From Allokutzneria oryzae (GTDB taxonomy: Bacteria > Actinomycetota > Actinomycetes > Mycobacteriales > Pseudonocardiaceae): a stretch of 64,000 bases of DNA. The DNA lies in assembly GCF_042429765.1 (NCBI RefSeq), contig NZ_JBHLZU010000008.1, positions 1-64,000 on the forward strand, written 5' to 3'. The notes under the pieces were generated by a model, which worked only from the letters and a program-made list of their open reading frames with translations, made no database searches and was not told the DNA's origin. Shown piece by piece: positions 41,601-49,848 of the stretch; positions within the stretch are counted from its first letter, which is position 1, and every line of letters begins with the position of its first letter. The translations under genes were made by a program, and so were the position numbers.

Positions 41601-44457
41601 CGGGCGCGCAGGCCCGGACCAGCCGCCCGCCCTCGTAGCTGTAGGTCCACACCGGTGACACGCCACCGGCGACCGGCGCGGGTGCCTGAACGCGGGTCAC
41701 CCGATTGCCGTCCCAGGTCAGACCCAGAACTCGCTTGCTGGTCTCGCTGGTGATGGTGGCGATGCGGTCGTTGGCCCCGTACTCCAGCGTCTCGCGCAGC
41801 CCGGCGGAGTCGATGATCTCGGCCAAACGTCCCAGAGCGTCGAAGACCCACCGCCCGGCGGCGGCGTCGCGCAGTGTGTAGTGCCCGGAGACCGTGCTGT
41901 ACACCAGGTCCGCGTTCTGCCCGGTCGGTGGGGCGAAACTGCCGTCGGGGTTCTTGCCGAAGCGCGCCTGGCGGCCGGTGGGGAAGGTGATCACGACGTT
42001 GCCCGAGCCGTCGTTGTCGGGGTCGAGCCGCATGTCCAGCCGCGAGGACCAGCCCCGCCCGAAGGCCGTGTCGTCGCGGGGATCGAGGCTGTTGTAGGTG
42101 CGCGTGATGGTCAGGTCCGGCCCCGGCGTGGTCACCGAGGCGTCGGTGGCCACCGTGGAGTAGTTGCCGATCTGGGGATCCAGTCCCGTGCCGTTGCGGC
42201 CCTCGGGGTTGCCCGCCAGGTGCGAGGTGATCTCCGGCTGGTGCACGCGGGTGGAGAGCACCAGCGGCCCGATCCAGCTCGGGCTCGGTGTGATGGTGTC
42301 GTGCACCTTCACACCCCAGAAGTAGGTCCGGCTCCAGGACAGCGGCGCCGGGGTCCAGGTCTGGCCGCCCCAGTCGGACTCCTGGCAGTCCTTGGACAGT
42401 TCCTGGTCCGTACAGATCCGGAAGCGGTAGGTGAAGCCCTTGGCGGGCCAGTTGTCGTCGTCCTTCGGTTCGGCGTAGAGGGTCGGGGTGCGGGTCTCCA
42501 CCGTCGCGCCGGTACCGGGTTCCTGGTAGTCGCTGCCGGGCGGGGTGTTCTGGACGGTCAGCTCCATCGTCCCGTACGGCACCTCGTGGGCATCGAGGAA
42601 ACTGCGGCCGTCGGGGCCCCACATGCTCATCTTGACCGTGTAGACATCCGGTGTGAGCGGGGCGACGGGCACGTCGAAGGTCGTGGTGCTCATGGGCGCG
42701 ACGGATGCGGACGGCGCCCAGTCGTGGACGGTGCGCACGTGTTCGCCGTTGCTCTTGCGGGTGATGACGTAGCCGAAGCGGAAGCCTCCGCCCGCGGCCC
42801 AGGTCGACGTTCCGAGGTTGGTGACCTTGGCCACCAGTCGTCCTTCCCGGGTGGCCGAGGGCAGCGTCGCGGATTCCACCTCGAAGGAGGCGCCCTCCGG
42901 GGAGTAGCGCACGTCGAGGTAGGGCGCGTTGGGGGTGTTCGCCGAGGCGAAGCGCATCCCGTTGCGGTCGGCCTCGTTGGAGGCGCGCAGGCTCAACCCG
43001 TGCGGCACACCGGCACCGTGGGTCCAGCGGGTCATGACCCCGGCGTTGAGCGGGATGCCCTCCCAGGCCGCACCGGAGCACCCGGGGGCCCCGTGTGCGA
43101 AAGCCTTGCTGCCCAAAGCCTGCCCGACGCCCGCTCCGGGCCAACTCATCGACGAGCCCCAGGGCTGGGTCACCTCGAAGACGGTGACCGAACGCGGGCT
43201 GCAGGTGGTGGTGTAGATGTTGTCCACCACCAGCGAGGCGCCGACGATGTACTGGTTGCGCAGGGACTGCAACGCCGAGCTCAGGCGCAGGTAGGAGCGG
43301 GACAGCTTCCCGTTGACGTAGCCGGTGGCCAGCTCGATGTCGTTCTGGTTGCCTGAATTCCCCTGCGCCACATAGGTGTCGTCGACGTCGGCCTTGTACC
43401 GGCCCACCGACGGGTCGACTGTGACGGGGAAGACCCGGGCGGGATCAGTGAGCCACCCCCGGTCCACGACCACTCGCAGGGTCCAACTCCCCCCGCCCGC
43501 CGGCTCGAGCTCGTAGCGCACGGCGGTGGAGCGCACCGGCTGGGGCGCGGAGTCGTCCATGAACCCCGGTGGGATGACGGCGACGATCTCGGCCCCGGAG
43601 ACCAGCTCGACCGCACCCGAGACCGCCAGGCGCGGCGTGATCCCGTTGGGGCGCAGGGAGAAAGCGTAGGTGTTCGGAGCGGCGGCGGAGGCCAGGACCA
43701 AGTCCTCCTTGACCCCGGAGCGGGTGGCCGACAGGCGCAGGTCGACATCCTTGAACACCTCGCGGTAGGTGAGGTGATCCCGCTCCGGGATTCCGGTGCT
43801 GCGGTTCGCCCCCGCCAGCCCGTAGGACAAGGAGCGGCCCGGCCCGAAGTTCATCCGAACCAGCTCGTCGGCCGGGGCAGCGGGCGCGAAACTGACCTCA
43901 ACCGGTGAGGTCCTCGGCAGTAGTCGTCCGTCAGCCGAGTTCACCAGGTTCAGGTCAACGAGGTTCCGCCCACCTCCAGGAGCGTCCACACTGGACTGCC
44001 CTGAGTGGACGCGCAGAGTCCTGGTCCCGTCGGGGTTGTCGAAGGTCTGTGTGGTGGCCGTGCGGTCGGCGACGCGTTCGCGAGCGGCGGTGTCGATCGC
44101 GGGCACGTCGCCGCTGGGGTGCAGAGCGGGCTTGACCCGTTGCTGCGCCACGGAGGTACCGCGAACCTCGGGCAGCGCGGGCTCGCGGTCGGCGACAGCG
44201 CCCGCCGGACGCGGCGAGCTCCGCTTCTCCAACGCGAGCGCCGCGCTGGTCGACCCCGAACTCGCCCGGTGCCCGCCGAGGGTCGCCGACCCACTGCGCT
44301 GCACGGGGGCCTCGGTGGCAGCGCCCCACGGCAGCGTGGTGCTCGCACCGGTGAGGACATCGACCGCGGACGCCGGGACCAGGCCCACCACCAGGGTCAG
44401 CGCCAGGCCCGCCGCCACCGTCCGCAGGACAGAGTGGTGCCCTCGAACAGATCTCAC
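35593..44457 (-). CDS. Giant secreted RHS/YD-repeat polymorphic toxin with nuclease-like tip
   Basis: The 2954-residue protein starts at GTG 44457, with GGGGGAG 6 nt upstream. In order: signal peptide (LRTVAAGLALTLVVGLVPAS), a DNRLRE-like beta domain (about 350-530), Ig-like modules, an RHS plug (DUF6531-like, PDLTITRTYNSLDPRDDTAF), a LamG-type domain (AYWRLGDSSG to FHFGGTLDEVALY), many YD repeats, the core end RYAYGNADPLANTDPTGHY and a variable tip of about 340 residues. The last part of the tip (GRHHRSHLIGHQLHGSNQRD, NIVPLDKDVN, then ENQVAAAVDKGQKVYYRVTA) resembles DNA/RNA non-specific endonucleases. The RHS shell encapsulates the toxin. It is followed by SUKH immunity and protease genes. 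Confidence 0.9.
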   Translation of the reverse strand: MRSVRGHHSVLRTVAAGLALTLVVGLVPASAVDVLTGASTTLPWGAATEAPVQRSGSATLGGHRASSGSTSAALALEKRSSPRPAGAVADREPALPEVRGTSVAQQRVKPALHPSGDVPAIDTAARERVADRTATTQTFDNPDGTRTLRVHSGQSSVDAPGGGRNLVDLNLVNSADGRLLPRTSPVEVSFAPAAPADELVRMNFGPGRSLSYGLAGANRSTGIPERDHLTYREVFKDVDLRLSATRSGVKEDLVLASAAAPNTYAFSLRPNGITPRLAVSGAVELVSGAEIVAVIPPGFMDDSAPQPVRSTAVRYELEPAGGGSWTLRVVVDRGWLTDPARVFPVTVDPSVGRYKADVDDTYVAQGNSGNQNDIELATGYVNGKLSRSYLRLSSALQSLRNQYIVGASLVVDNIYTTTCSPRSVTVFEVTQPWGSSMSWPGAGVGQALGSKAFAHGAPGCSGAAWEGIPLNAGVMTRWTHGAGVPHGLSLRASNEADRNGMRFASANTPNAPYLDVRYSPEGASFEVESATLPSATREGRLVAKVTNLGTSTWAAGGGFRFGYVITRKSNGEHVRTVHDWAPSASVAPMSTTTFDVPVAPLTPDVYTVKMSMWGPDGRSFLDAHEVPYGTMELTVQNTPPGSDYQEPGTGATVETRTPTLYAEPKDDDNWPAKGFTYRFRICTDQELSKDCQESDWGGQTWTPAPLSWSRTYFWGVKVHDTITPSPSWIGPLVLSTRVHQPEITSHLAGNPEGRNGTGLDPQIGNYSTVATDASVTTPGPDLTITRTYNSLDPRDDTAFGRGWSSRLDMRLDPDNDGSGNVVITFPTGRQARFGKNPDGSFAPPTGQNADLVYSTVSGHYTLRDAAAGRWVFDALGRLAEIIDSAGLRETLEYGANDRIATITSETSKRVLGLTWDGNRVTRVQAPAPVAGGVSPVWTYSYEGGRLVRACAPAAGENCTNYTHTPGSLYRSTVVDNNPRAYWRLGDSSGSTLASAVSRRPGADVANQHGVIFGVEGALGGSTDKAVVFDGSGSRVALPEKLASKNLSLAVELWFRTTSNGTLISYADKPFPEPATFSTPLLYVGVDGLLHGGFSLRDSGAARQIVSSTPVNDDKWHHAVLSGAINTQTLYLDGKAVGRLPGLIDHRNQTRLTLGAGSGKDWPSTNGEAFHFGGTLDEVALYTHTLGPLAVARHHAAGTTVDKLSGIALPQDGKRAASLTYDAGSDRVATLLDQQGLTWKLDQPQVLDSTVTSVLRGPSSHGDWTYTADADNGGRPLSSSHRGATKKFEYNTAGFLAATVDENGNRTEQTTDARGNVLSRKTCRATESCNTQYFTYLSSTDPLDPRRDKLATSSDARSEGPEDTRFRTTYGYDSLGRPSTLTLPKPEGVTVAPQETSTFSTGSEDAVDGGKVPAGLLIRSTGKRGQVTTRQYRANGDLAVLISPSGLRTKYTYDLVGRQRTVTEANAGDAPLGTTTYEYNSRSQVTKVTEPPVVNPVTGVTHTKVTTNRFDANGKLVETTSADATPRAQGGDVPRTTSYTYDSSDRLATTTFADGGKESTAYRDNALSRTITDVRGTAWTEQIDEFGRVLARSASGRGVNPENPAATSMVLEVNAYDPGGRLSSTTDAMGRTTTYTYYGDNLLATVSKRVENLDGTTRTVELERRGYDPAGHLTEEVTAGGVKAVQTYDPAGLVLASVFDPDGLKRSTTFLRDADGNPVRTEHRGAADPNRVESSTYAYDAQNLLTRRDSQLDANTVTSATNVRDERGLVRSSTDRRGITTTFDYDANGELVHTIDPPTEVWAAGVSTKDFKRVETVGRNTFGEITHSRDGAGGVTITEWDVLGRAVAGTLPPYTPPGGNPITPTTRTEYDHAGNPIKVIDALGRSTVRTYDPYNRLLTTSLPPVGDFPAVVTAAYDKLGELLVETDASGASTRHTYDQLGNRLTSTRADRSSGTTVYYTTTHTYDDAGNMLSTRTPQGFTTVFTYNAAGEKLTETDPTGRTRSFTHDNAGRDAGGTDPAGLSTQVSYNLIGQPVRMAHLTEGVQRRSTSSEYDGNGNLTRHTTAEGRTSTYGYDELNRLTHQVEHVEANRTITTALGYDRLGNRSRFVDGNGNATDYTYTPWGQPESVVEPATAATPALADRTWTTSYDAAGRAVRVAKPGGVLTTREYDARDRLVLERGSGAQTPTADRILGYDQADRVVRASGPTGESTFRYDDRGNLLESRGAGGASTYTYNADSTMASRTDASGAASFGYDSAARLTSVTDPVTGRTVDLGYDSAGRRASVIDRSAGGRIGRYTSYDLLGRLASDRVERVISVGAPPQVLLGTEYGYDNDDKITTKKAINSTGTATNTYGYDGAARLSSWTDRTGTATAYGWDAAGNRVSAGDKTYTYDQRNRLTEGAGARYDYTPRGTLTKVTQGTTVRESAFDAFDRMTVNGLGHYGYDSLDRVSDRNGTAFTYDGRSNEVVSDGSRLVSRLPDGSAFADRSVADPASGRMSYSDAHGDVVGRYLNASTEGLRGFDPFGKVISSTAGASSLGFQGDWTDSETGAVNMSARWYSPETGRFLSRDDWTLDPKPSAAANRYAYGNADPLANTDPTGHYADPCDSSGGRSGKGGKAAARGGVWGFFIVNFFCNSAPLSGECRSTMYDQYGNPCGAYKRELDRRRDRDNAALDRRWHSEEIRGGHRKIGGPGTSGPRPRPVFDPPKPPPPPQWVIDALSPLGLLSAGSTVVTGITEVAATTAATLLRDLTIDFFVDSIKINEDDQADPTGVDLPTDDAFDEDDCFGGAANDKTFNDPVQTINYSGPRPRGVPKNGSAYRATGGTACLATTNDAARSKPQTPFGYVAGRHHRSHLIGHQLHGSNQRDNIVPLDKDVNTPDMLGVENQVAAAVDKGQKVYYRVTANYTNRDDAVPASVHIRAVGDGGFVCDVTIYNPHPSNGYPNGKNNGSRPSC

Positions 44458-44931
44458 TTCAGCTCCCCCAAGCCAGGCTCTCGGCCGCCACATGACCGAA
44501 GATCGTCGGACCACGCGCTGGATAGCGACGCTGGATGGCCGCTTTCGGAGAACTGGCACAGCTCAGCTGGTGCAGTTCTCCGTTGCTCGAGGTTCCCCCT
44601 GGCCGACCCAAGCGTTCTTCAATGCCGTTGTGCAGGCGTTGTGGGACCGTTGAATCCACACAGGTGGTCACCGAGTTACGAGACGTCCCTCAGCTTGAGT
44701 TCTCGCCCGCTCGGCCGGGTCGAGGGTGAGCCGATCTGGTTGTCTTGCGGTTACGGGGTTGCCCCTGTTCTCGCTGGTCACGGCATGCACGTCTTGACGA
44801 GGCGAAGGCCCGTGGCTGGACCGTCCAGCAGGACGTCCCGGACCAGGCCGGGACGGTTGCGGCGCAACAACACCTCGGGTGAACGTCCGATTTCCGGGGG
44901 TGATCGCGGCCGCTCTGACGGTGGGCACCCG
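44458..44931. other. Upstream region of the RHS operon
   Basis: No gene is seen in these 474 nt between the AfsR-like and RHS genes. A near-perfect inverted repeat spans 44548-44580 (GAGAACTG with CAGTTCTC as outer arms and AGCT inner arms), which could be a terminator for the regulator gene or an operator for the RHS promoter. Confidence 0.4.
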
Positions 44932-47685
44932 TCAGTCGGGTGGCTCGACCGCCCATCGGGTCGAGGTCTCGTCCGCGGGGAGACCGAGCTGCTCGGCGAA
45001 CACGCGGGCGCGGGCGTGGTGGCTCGCGGCCCGGTCGTGCTCGCCGAGCTGGTCGTGGATGGTGCCGAGGCAGTGATGGGTGCGGGCCTGGTGCAACTGC
45101 TCGCCGATCTCTGAGGCGAGGGCGAGCGACCGCCGGTGGTGTTCGGCGGCGGCGGTCAACTCACCGAGCGCTTGGAGAGCGAAGCCGAGGCAGAACAGGT
45201 TGGAGACGGTGGTGTAAGGATCACCCGCCGCGCGGGACAGGTCGAGGGACTCCGCGAGCCGTTGCCTGCCGTCCTCGGCCCGGCCCAGGCGCACCAGGGC
45301 GAGGCCGACGCCGTTCAGCGCCTGCCACTCCAGGGACCCGATGCCACCCGCCGCCCGGGCGATCTCACATGCGGCCCAGTGGTGGTCGAGCGCGCGGGCG
45401 TAGTCCTCCACCCAGTGACTGACGTACCCGGCGCCGAGGTGGGCGTAGCCCTGCGTGTAGGCGTCGTCGAGGTCGCGGCCGATCGTCAACGCCTCCTCGT
45501 GCTCGGCGCGCGCCTGCTCAAAGTCGCTGAGCCGCCAGTGGGCCAGGCCGAGGCCGTTGAGCGCCTCCGCCTCGGCAAGCCGGTCGCCTGCGGCCTTGGC
45601 GTGGCCGAGCGCCCGCTCGTAGTGGGTGATGGCTTGAGCGGTGTGGCCCAGTCGCCAGTGGGTCAGGCCGAGGCAGAACGACGCCTCTGCGGCCAGGTCC
45701 GGGTCGCCGATGTCCAGGATGAACCGCGCGAGGTCGAGTGCGGCGTCGTAGTGCCCGAAGGCATCCAGCATCCGCGGCACCCGTCCGGCCAGCGCGGGCA
45801 GGCGGGACAGCCAGCCCTGGTCGGCCGCGAATGTGGTCGCGGCGACGAGATTGCCCACCTCAGGCAGCAGCGCCGGGGACGCGAAGTGCTCGACAAGGTC
45901 CTGGTAGTGCGTGAGCAGCCTGCGCAATGCGTCATCAGCCGCGCCCGCGTGCTCGGCCGCGTACAACCGGACCAGGTCGTGCATGCGGTAGCGGCCCGGG
46001 GTCTGCTCCTGGACCAAGTGCAACGCGGCCAGTTCGCGGAGCAGCGCGCGGGCCGAGGACTCGGCTACGTCGGCGAGGACCGCGGCGGCGGGCAGGCCCA
46101 GGTCCGGGCCAGGAGCCAGCGCGAGCAGCCCCGCCAGAGTCACCGCGTCCGGGGACAGGGCCCGGTAGGTGGTGGCGAAGACGGCACGGAGGTTGGCGGT
46201 CAGCTCTCCGGAGTCCAGCGTGTCCAGGCGGGTGCCGCCCTCGCGGAGTTCCTCGGCCAGCGCGGACAGCGGGAAGCCAGGGTGGGTCGCGGCGCGCGCG
46301 GCCACGATGCCCAGTGCCAGCGGCAGCCGGGCGCAGCGGTCCAGCAGGTCAGCGACAGCCTGCGGTTCAGCGGCCACCCGGTCCGCACCCAGGAAGCGCA
46401 CGAGCAGGTCCTTCGCGTCCGGCTCGGTCAGGACGTCCATGGGCAGCGGGTGCACGCCGTGGGTAGCCAGCAGGCCGTCCAGCCGGTGGCGGCTGGTGAT
46501 GACCACCGTGCACATCGAACTACCCGGTAGCAGGGGCAGCACCTGCTCGGAGTCGCGGGCGTTGTCCAGCACGATGAGCAGCCGCCGCCCGGCGACCAGG
46601 CTGCGGTACAGCGCGGCCTGCGCGTGCTCATCGACGGGCACTGCGGTCGCAGGGACGCCGAGCGCGTCCAAGAACCCGCGCAGCGCGATGGCCGGGGCCA
46701 TCGGCGGTGCGGCGGGGTCGAAGCCGTGCAGGTCCACGTGCAGCTGACCATCCGGGAAAGCGGCCAGGTTCGCGTGCGCCCAGTGCAGGACAAGCGCTGT
46801 CTTGCCGACGCCGCCCATTCCGCCGACCGCGGACACCGTCGCCGCGTTGCCCCTGGCCAGCACGCCGCTGAGTCGGGCCAGCTCGGTCGCTCGGCCAGTG
46901 AACAGCCTGGGCGGCGCGGGAAGCTGCGCGGGCGCGGTGCGCGCGGCCGGGGTGAGCTCCGGGGCGGCGATGAGGATGCGCTGGTACAGCTCACGCAGCC
47001 GAGGGCTGGGGTCGACACCCAGTTCCTCGGCCAGGCTCGTGCGCAGCCCGGCGTAGTGGGTGAGCGCATCGGCCTGCCTGCCGAGGCGGTACTGGGCCAG
47101 CATGAGCTGCCCGGCGCGGCGTTCGTCCAGCGGTGCGGCGGCGGCCGCGGTCACCAGTTCCGGCAGCAGCTCGTTGTGCCGGCCCCGGTCCAGCAGCAGG
47201 TCGACGCGGTCCAGTTCGACGCAACGCCGTTCCTGGACGAGCAGAGCGCGCAGGCCGTCGAGGCCGGGTGCGGTCAGACCGGCGAAAGGCTCATCGCCGC
47301 GCCACAGCGCGAGGGCCTGTTCCAGCAGTGGCAGCGGGTCCTCCGCGGAGCGCGCGGCGGCCACGAGCGTGCGAAACGCATGCAGGTCCACGGTGCGTGC
47401 GGGCGCGGTGAGCCGGTAGCCAGCACCGGCACGGGTGATGGTGACCCCGGCCGGGGCGAGCGCGGCGCGCAGGCGGGAGAGGTAACTGCGCAGGGTCACG
47501 CGGGCGGTGTCCGGCAGGTTCTCGCCCCACACGCCGTCCAACAGCGCGGGCACTGGAACCACCCGGTTGACCTCGACGAGCAGCAGTGCCAGGACGCAGC
47601 GTTGCCGCGCGTGCCCGAGCGACAGGCCAGCTCCACGAAACACTGCCTCGACCTCACCGAACAGGCGGAACTCCACCAGGCTCAC
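44932..47685 (-). CDS. AfsR/SARP-type regulator (BTAD, NB-ARC, TPR)
   Basis: The 917-residue protein starts at GTG 47685 after GGGAGG. It has an OmpR-like winged helix (residues about 1-90: EFRLFGEVEAVF, ARVTLRSYLSRLRAAL), a BTAD domain to about 245, an NB-ARC ATPase with Walker A GGMGGVGKTAL (about 290) and RRLLIVLDNARDSEQVLPLL as Walker B region, and C-terminal TPR repeats (AITHYERALGHAKAAGDRLA and others). AfsR-type proteins activate secondary-metabolite genes; ATP binding and TPRs relay signals. It is immediately upstream of the RHS operon on the same strand, with a 474-nt gap, so it may control it, or may act elsewhere. Confidence 0.92.
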   Translation of the reverse strand: MSLVEFRLFGEVEAVFRGAGLSLGHARQRCVLALLLVEVNRVVPVPALLDGVWGENLPDTARVTLRSYLSRLRAALAPAGVTITRAGAGYRLTAPARTVDLHAFRTLVAAARSAEDPLPLLEQALALWRGDEPFAGLTAPGLDGLRALLVQERRCVELDRVDLLLDRGRHNELLPELVTAAAAAPLDERRAGQLMLAQYRLGRQADALTHYAGLRTSLAEELGVDPSPRLRELYQRILIAAPELTPAARTAPAQLPAPPRLFTGRATELARLSGVLARGNAATVSAVGGMGGVGKTALVLHWAHANLAAFPDGQLHVDLHGFDPAAPPMAPAIALRGFLDALGVPATAVPVDEHAQAALYRSLVAGRRLLIVLDNARDSEQVLPLLPGSSMCTVVITSRHRLDGLLATHGVHPLPMDVLTEPDAKDLLVRFLGADRVAAEPQAVADLLDRCARLPLALGIVAARAATHPGFPLSALAEELREGGTRLDTLDSGELTANLRAVFATTYRALSPDAVTLAGLLALAPGPDLGLPAAAVLADVAESSARALLRELAALHLVQEQTPGRYRMHDLVRLYAAEHAGAADDALRRLLTHYQDLVEHFASPALLPEVGNLVAATTFAADQGWLSRLPALAGRVPRMLDAFGHYDAALDLARFILDIGDPDLAAEASFCLGLTHWRLGHTAQAITHYERALGHAKAAGDRLAEAEALNGLGLAHWRLSDFEQARAEHEEALTIGRDLDDAYTQGYAHLGAGYVSHWVEDYARALDHHWAACEIARAAGGIGSLEWQALNGVGLALVRLGRAEDGRQRLAESLDLSRAAGDPYTTVSNLFCLGFALQALGELTAAAEHHRRSLALASEIGEQLHQARTHHCLGTIHDQLGEHDRAASHHARARVFAEQLGLPADETSTRWAVEPPD

Positions 47686-47855
47686 CCGCACCTCCCGCGG
47701 GTAGCTTTCCGGCTCGTGCCCGATGAGTACAGCGCCGCATGGTTCTGCGCCCGCCGGGAAGAGGACCTCACCACTTCCTGAAGGATGTTGCAGAAGCGTG
47801 TGGTTGCCCAGCCCGAACCGCCGACGCCCAGTACCGCACCGGACCGCACGTTCCC

Positions 47856-48116
47856 GAAGAACCCGCGGTACCTGACCTCCCCGACCACTACCGAGTCGAC
47901 CCACTGCGCACCCCGCACCTGATCCCGAGGCGGCTCCGCCGCGAACGGATGCATCGCGCGCTCCAACGGCGCAAGACGAGCGCTGATCTCGCGGCGGGCA
48001 GCGTCGCTGAATCCGGTCCCGACATCGCCGATGTAGACAAGGTCGCCAGTGGACGGGTCGTGGGCGCCCGGCAGCAGTCCGCCGAGCACCCCACCGAATC
48101 GGCTGTTTCCCGCGAT
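47856..48116 (-). pseudogene. ATP-dependent DNA ligase (LigD-type) OB-fold fragment
   Basis: About 87 codons in a minus frame read FGGVLGGLLPGAHDPSTGDL, VYIGDVGTGFSDAARREISA and RLAPLERAMHPFAAEPPRDQ, then QWVDSVVVGEVRYR. This is the C-terminal OB domain of LigC/LigD-type ligases used with Ku. The adenylation domain and the C-terminus are missing. It lies upstream of the AfsR-like gene and is a scrap. Confidence 0.75.
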
Positions 48117-48335
48117 AGCTGCCCGTGGCACGCGGCCAGGGCAAAGTGGCGCGCTTGCCACAGTTCCCCGACTCTTCAGTCCACCGTAGACAGTCATGGT
48201 GGTCATGAAGGGGGGGTCAGTCACCCCCAGGTACATGAATGCGAGTTCATTTGCCCCTGAAGCGTATTGACAAGAATCTCCTTGCACCTGACCGTACCGG
48301 GGCAAGTCATGAATGCCGATCAGGAAGGTCCAAAC

Positions 48336-48617
48336 GTGAAGCTCGCCCCCGCTCTCGCTGCAGCAACCTTGGCCGTCGCGACTTTCGCACTTCCAGCCGC
48401 CGCGAGCCCGCACGATTCGAGCGAGGCCGCGAAGTGTGGTTACTTCACGAAGAATATTGGCGCCTACTACGACCACTGCACGTCCGACGGGTCCAGTGTC
48501 GTGATCGTGGTGCAGAAGAAGTCTTCAGATGAAGAAAGGTGCGTCAAACCCGGCGTGACGTACCTCGGCTCGATTTATCAAATCCGCGGCGCCTACTACA
48601 ACGGAAAGCTCTGCTGA
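48336..48617 (+). CDS. Small secreted 4-Cys protein, family A member 3
   Basis: The 93-residue product starts at GTG 48336 (AGGAAGG seven nt upstream), in preference to ATG 48309. A signal peptide (LAPALAAATLAVATFALPAA) is followed by CGYFTKNIGAYYDHC, SVVIVVQKK, ERCVKPGVTYLG and a C-terminal AYYNGKLC. It fits the family A Cys pattern closely, including the terminal Cys. Confidence 0.85.
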   Translation: MKLAPALAAATLAVATFALPAAASPHDSSEAAKCGYFTKNIGAYYDHCTSDGSSVVIVVQKKSSDEERCVKPGVTYLGSIYQIRGAYYNGKLC

Positions 48618-48820
48618 TCTCAACCACGAGCGAGGTCAGCTCTTTTCCAAGAAATCGCCGTGCTCGGCGCGGATGAGGTCGGGCGGCCATCCCGGCTAGC
48701 CCGGGGTGGTCAGCAGATTCCGGATCGGCTACGTCCACGTCTCTTCCTCAGCGACAGGGAGCACGGCCACCGAACGCGAAGACGCCTCGTCGCGTTTGCC
48801 TTCAGGTCCTCGTGGTCACG

Positions 48821-48856
48821 AAAAAGCCCAGGCCCGTTCGGAACGGGCCTGGGCTT
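48821..48856 (-). terminator. Intrinsic terminator of the secreted-protein gene at 48875
   Basis: On the minus strand AAGCCCAGGCCCGTTC pairs with GAACGGGCCTGGGCTT, followed by TTTTT, 19 nt after the stop codon. This is the most canonical rho-independent terminator in the window. Confidence 0.9.
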
Positions 48857-48874
48857 GATGCCGGGCGCAGCCGT

Positions 48875-49246
48875 TCAGGCCCTGTCGAGGACCGCCAGCG
48901 GAGACCACGCGCCGCCTTCCTCGCGAATCCGGAAGCTGCGAATCTGGTTGTGCTCTCCCCACAGCGTGCGCTGAGCGCACCCGTTCAGGGCAGAATCGGA
49001 GAGATCGATGCGAGCGCCGCCGTACGTGTAGAACTCGGCGTAAACAGAATTTCCGTCCAGCTCCTCGTCGCACAGGCTGATATCCGATTTGTAATTTCCT
49101 GAAGGACGAAAATTCCCGGCGCCAGCGACGTCCCAGCCGTCGTAGATCCTGTCGTCGGTCCTGGCCGTCGCCGGAAGTGCGCTCAAGAACATCGTGGACA
49201 GGGTGAGGAGTGCAACGGTGCCGACCTTGCCTCGCGTGCTGCGCAT
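48875..49246 (-). CDS. Secreted hypothetical protein, 123 aa
   Basis: A signal peptide (VGTVALLTLSTMFLSALPAT, cleavage near ATA) is followed by a mature part of about 95 residues: RIYDGWDVAGAGNFRPSGNY, two Cys (SLCDEELDG, LNGCAQRTLWG) and IRSFRIREEGGAWSPLAV. The beta-rich sequence recalls small exported crystallin-like proteins, but no motif is decisive. GAAAGG precedes ATG 49246. It is transcribed alone. Confidence 0.7.
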   Translation of the reverse strand: MRSTRGKVGTVALLTLSTMFLSALPATARTDDRIYDGWDVAGAGNFRPSGNYKSDISLCDEELDGNSVYAEFYTYGGARIDLSDSALNGCAQRTLWGEHNQIRSFRIREEGGAWSPLAVLDRA

Positions 49247-49848
49247 GACGACCTTTCATAATCGAAGAAGTTGATGGTGCTCGCGTGAAGGTAGGAAGGC
49301 GCGTCGCGCTGGTCCAACGGTTTCATCCTGTGCGCAAACGCGAGGGGTCCACCTGGTCCACGGCGCGAACGAGCCCTGGCCCGTGTGCGAGCGAGCCGGG
49401 GCTCGTTCCTCGGCGTCGCTCTGCCGATCGCCCTCTCGAGGTACGCCGCGAAGAGTTGGACACACCGATGCCGCGACATCGCCAGCACCGGCAACGGGCT
49501 CCGAGGGCACGGCACAGCGAACATCCACGCTTCAAGGACCGACGAACAACGTTGCCACAGCGGCATGTTCTGCCCCAGATGCCACACTGCTGTTCCAGAG
49601 TCGTCGCCGAGCGCGGCCGAACTCCGCTACTGACGGAAAGGAGCTGACTGACGAGCATCAGCGCGGTCGCCGTCGTAAACCTCTGGCGCCGGTCCGTCGG
49701 AGACGATGCCCGCGAGCCGGTGCACCATCTCATCAGCGCTCGGCCGGGCTAGTCACCGGCTTTCAGGCCAGGTTATGCAGCGCAACGAAACACAGGCCGC
49801 GCCGACGGCGGAGATCATCCACGAACCGGAAATCCGCGGGGTAAGGGA
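49247..49848. other. Gene-free interval before IS5 remnant
   Basis: Several frames are open on both strands, but none has a coherent composition or a recognisable motif. It probably contains the decayed 5' part of the IS5 element at its right side and the promoter of the secreted-protein gene at its left. Confidence 0.35.

Noticed and set aside
40472..43144. 890-codon minus-strand ORF
   Set aside because: It lies in another frame of the RHS gene on the same strand; its Arg/His/Gly-rich composition is typical of a frame-shifted high-GC shadow.
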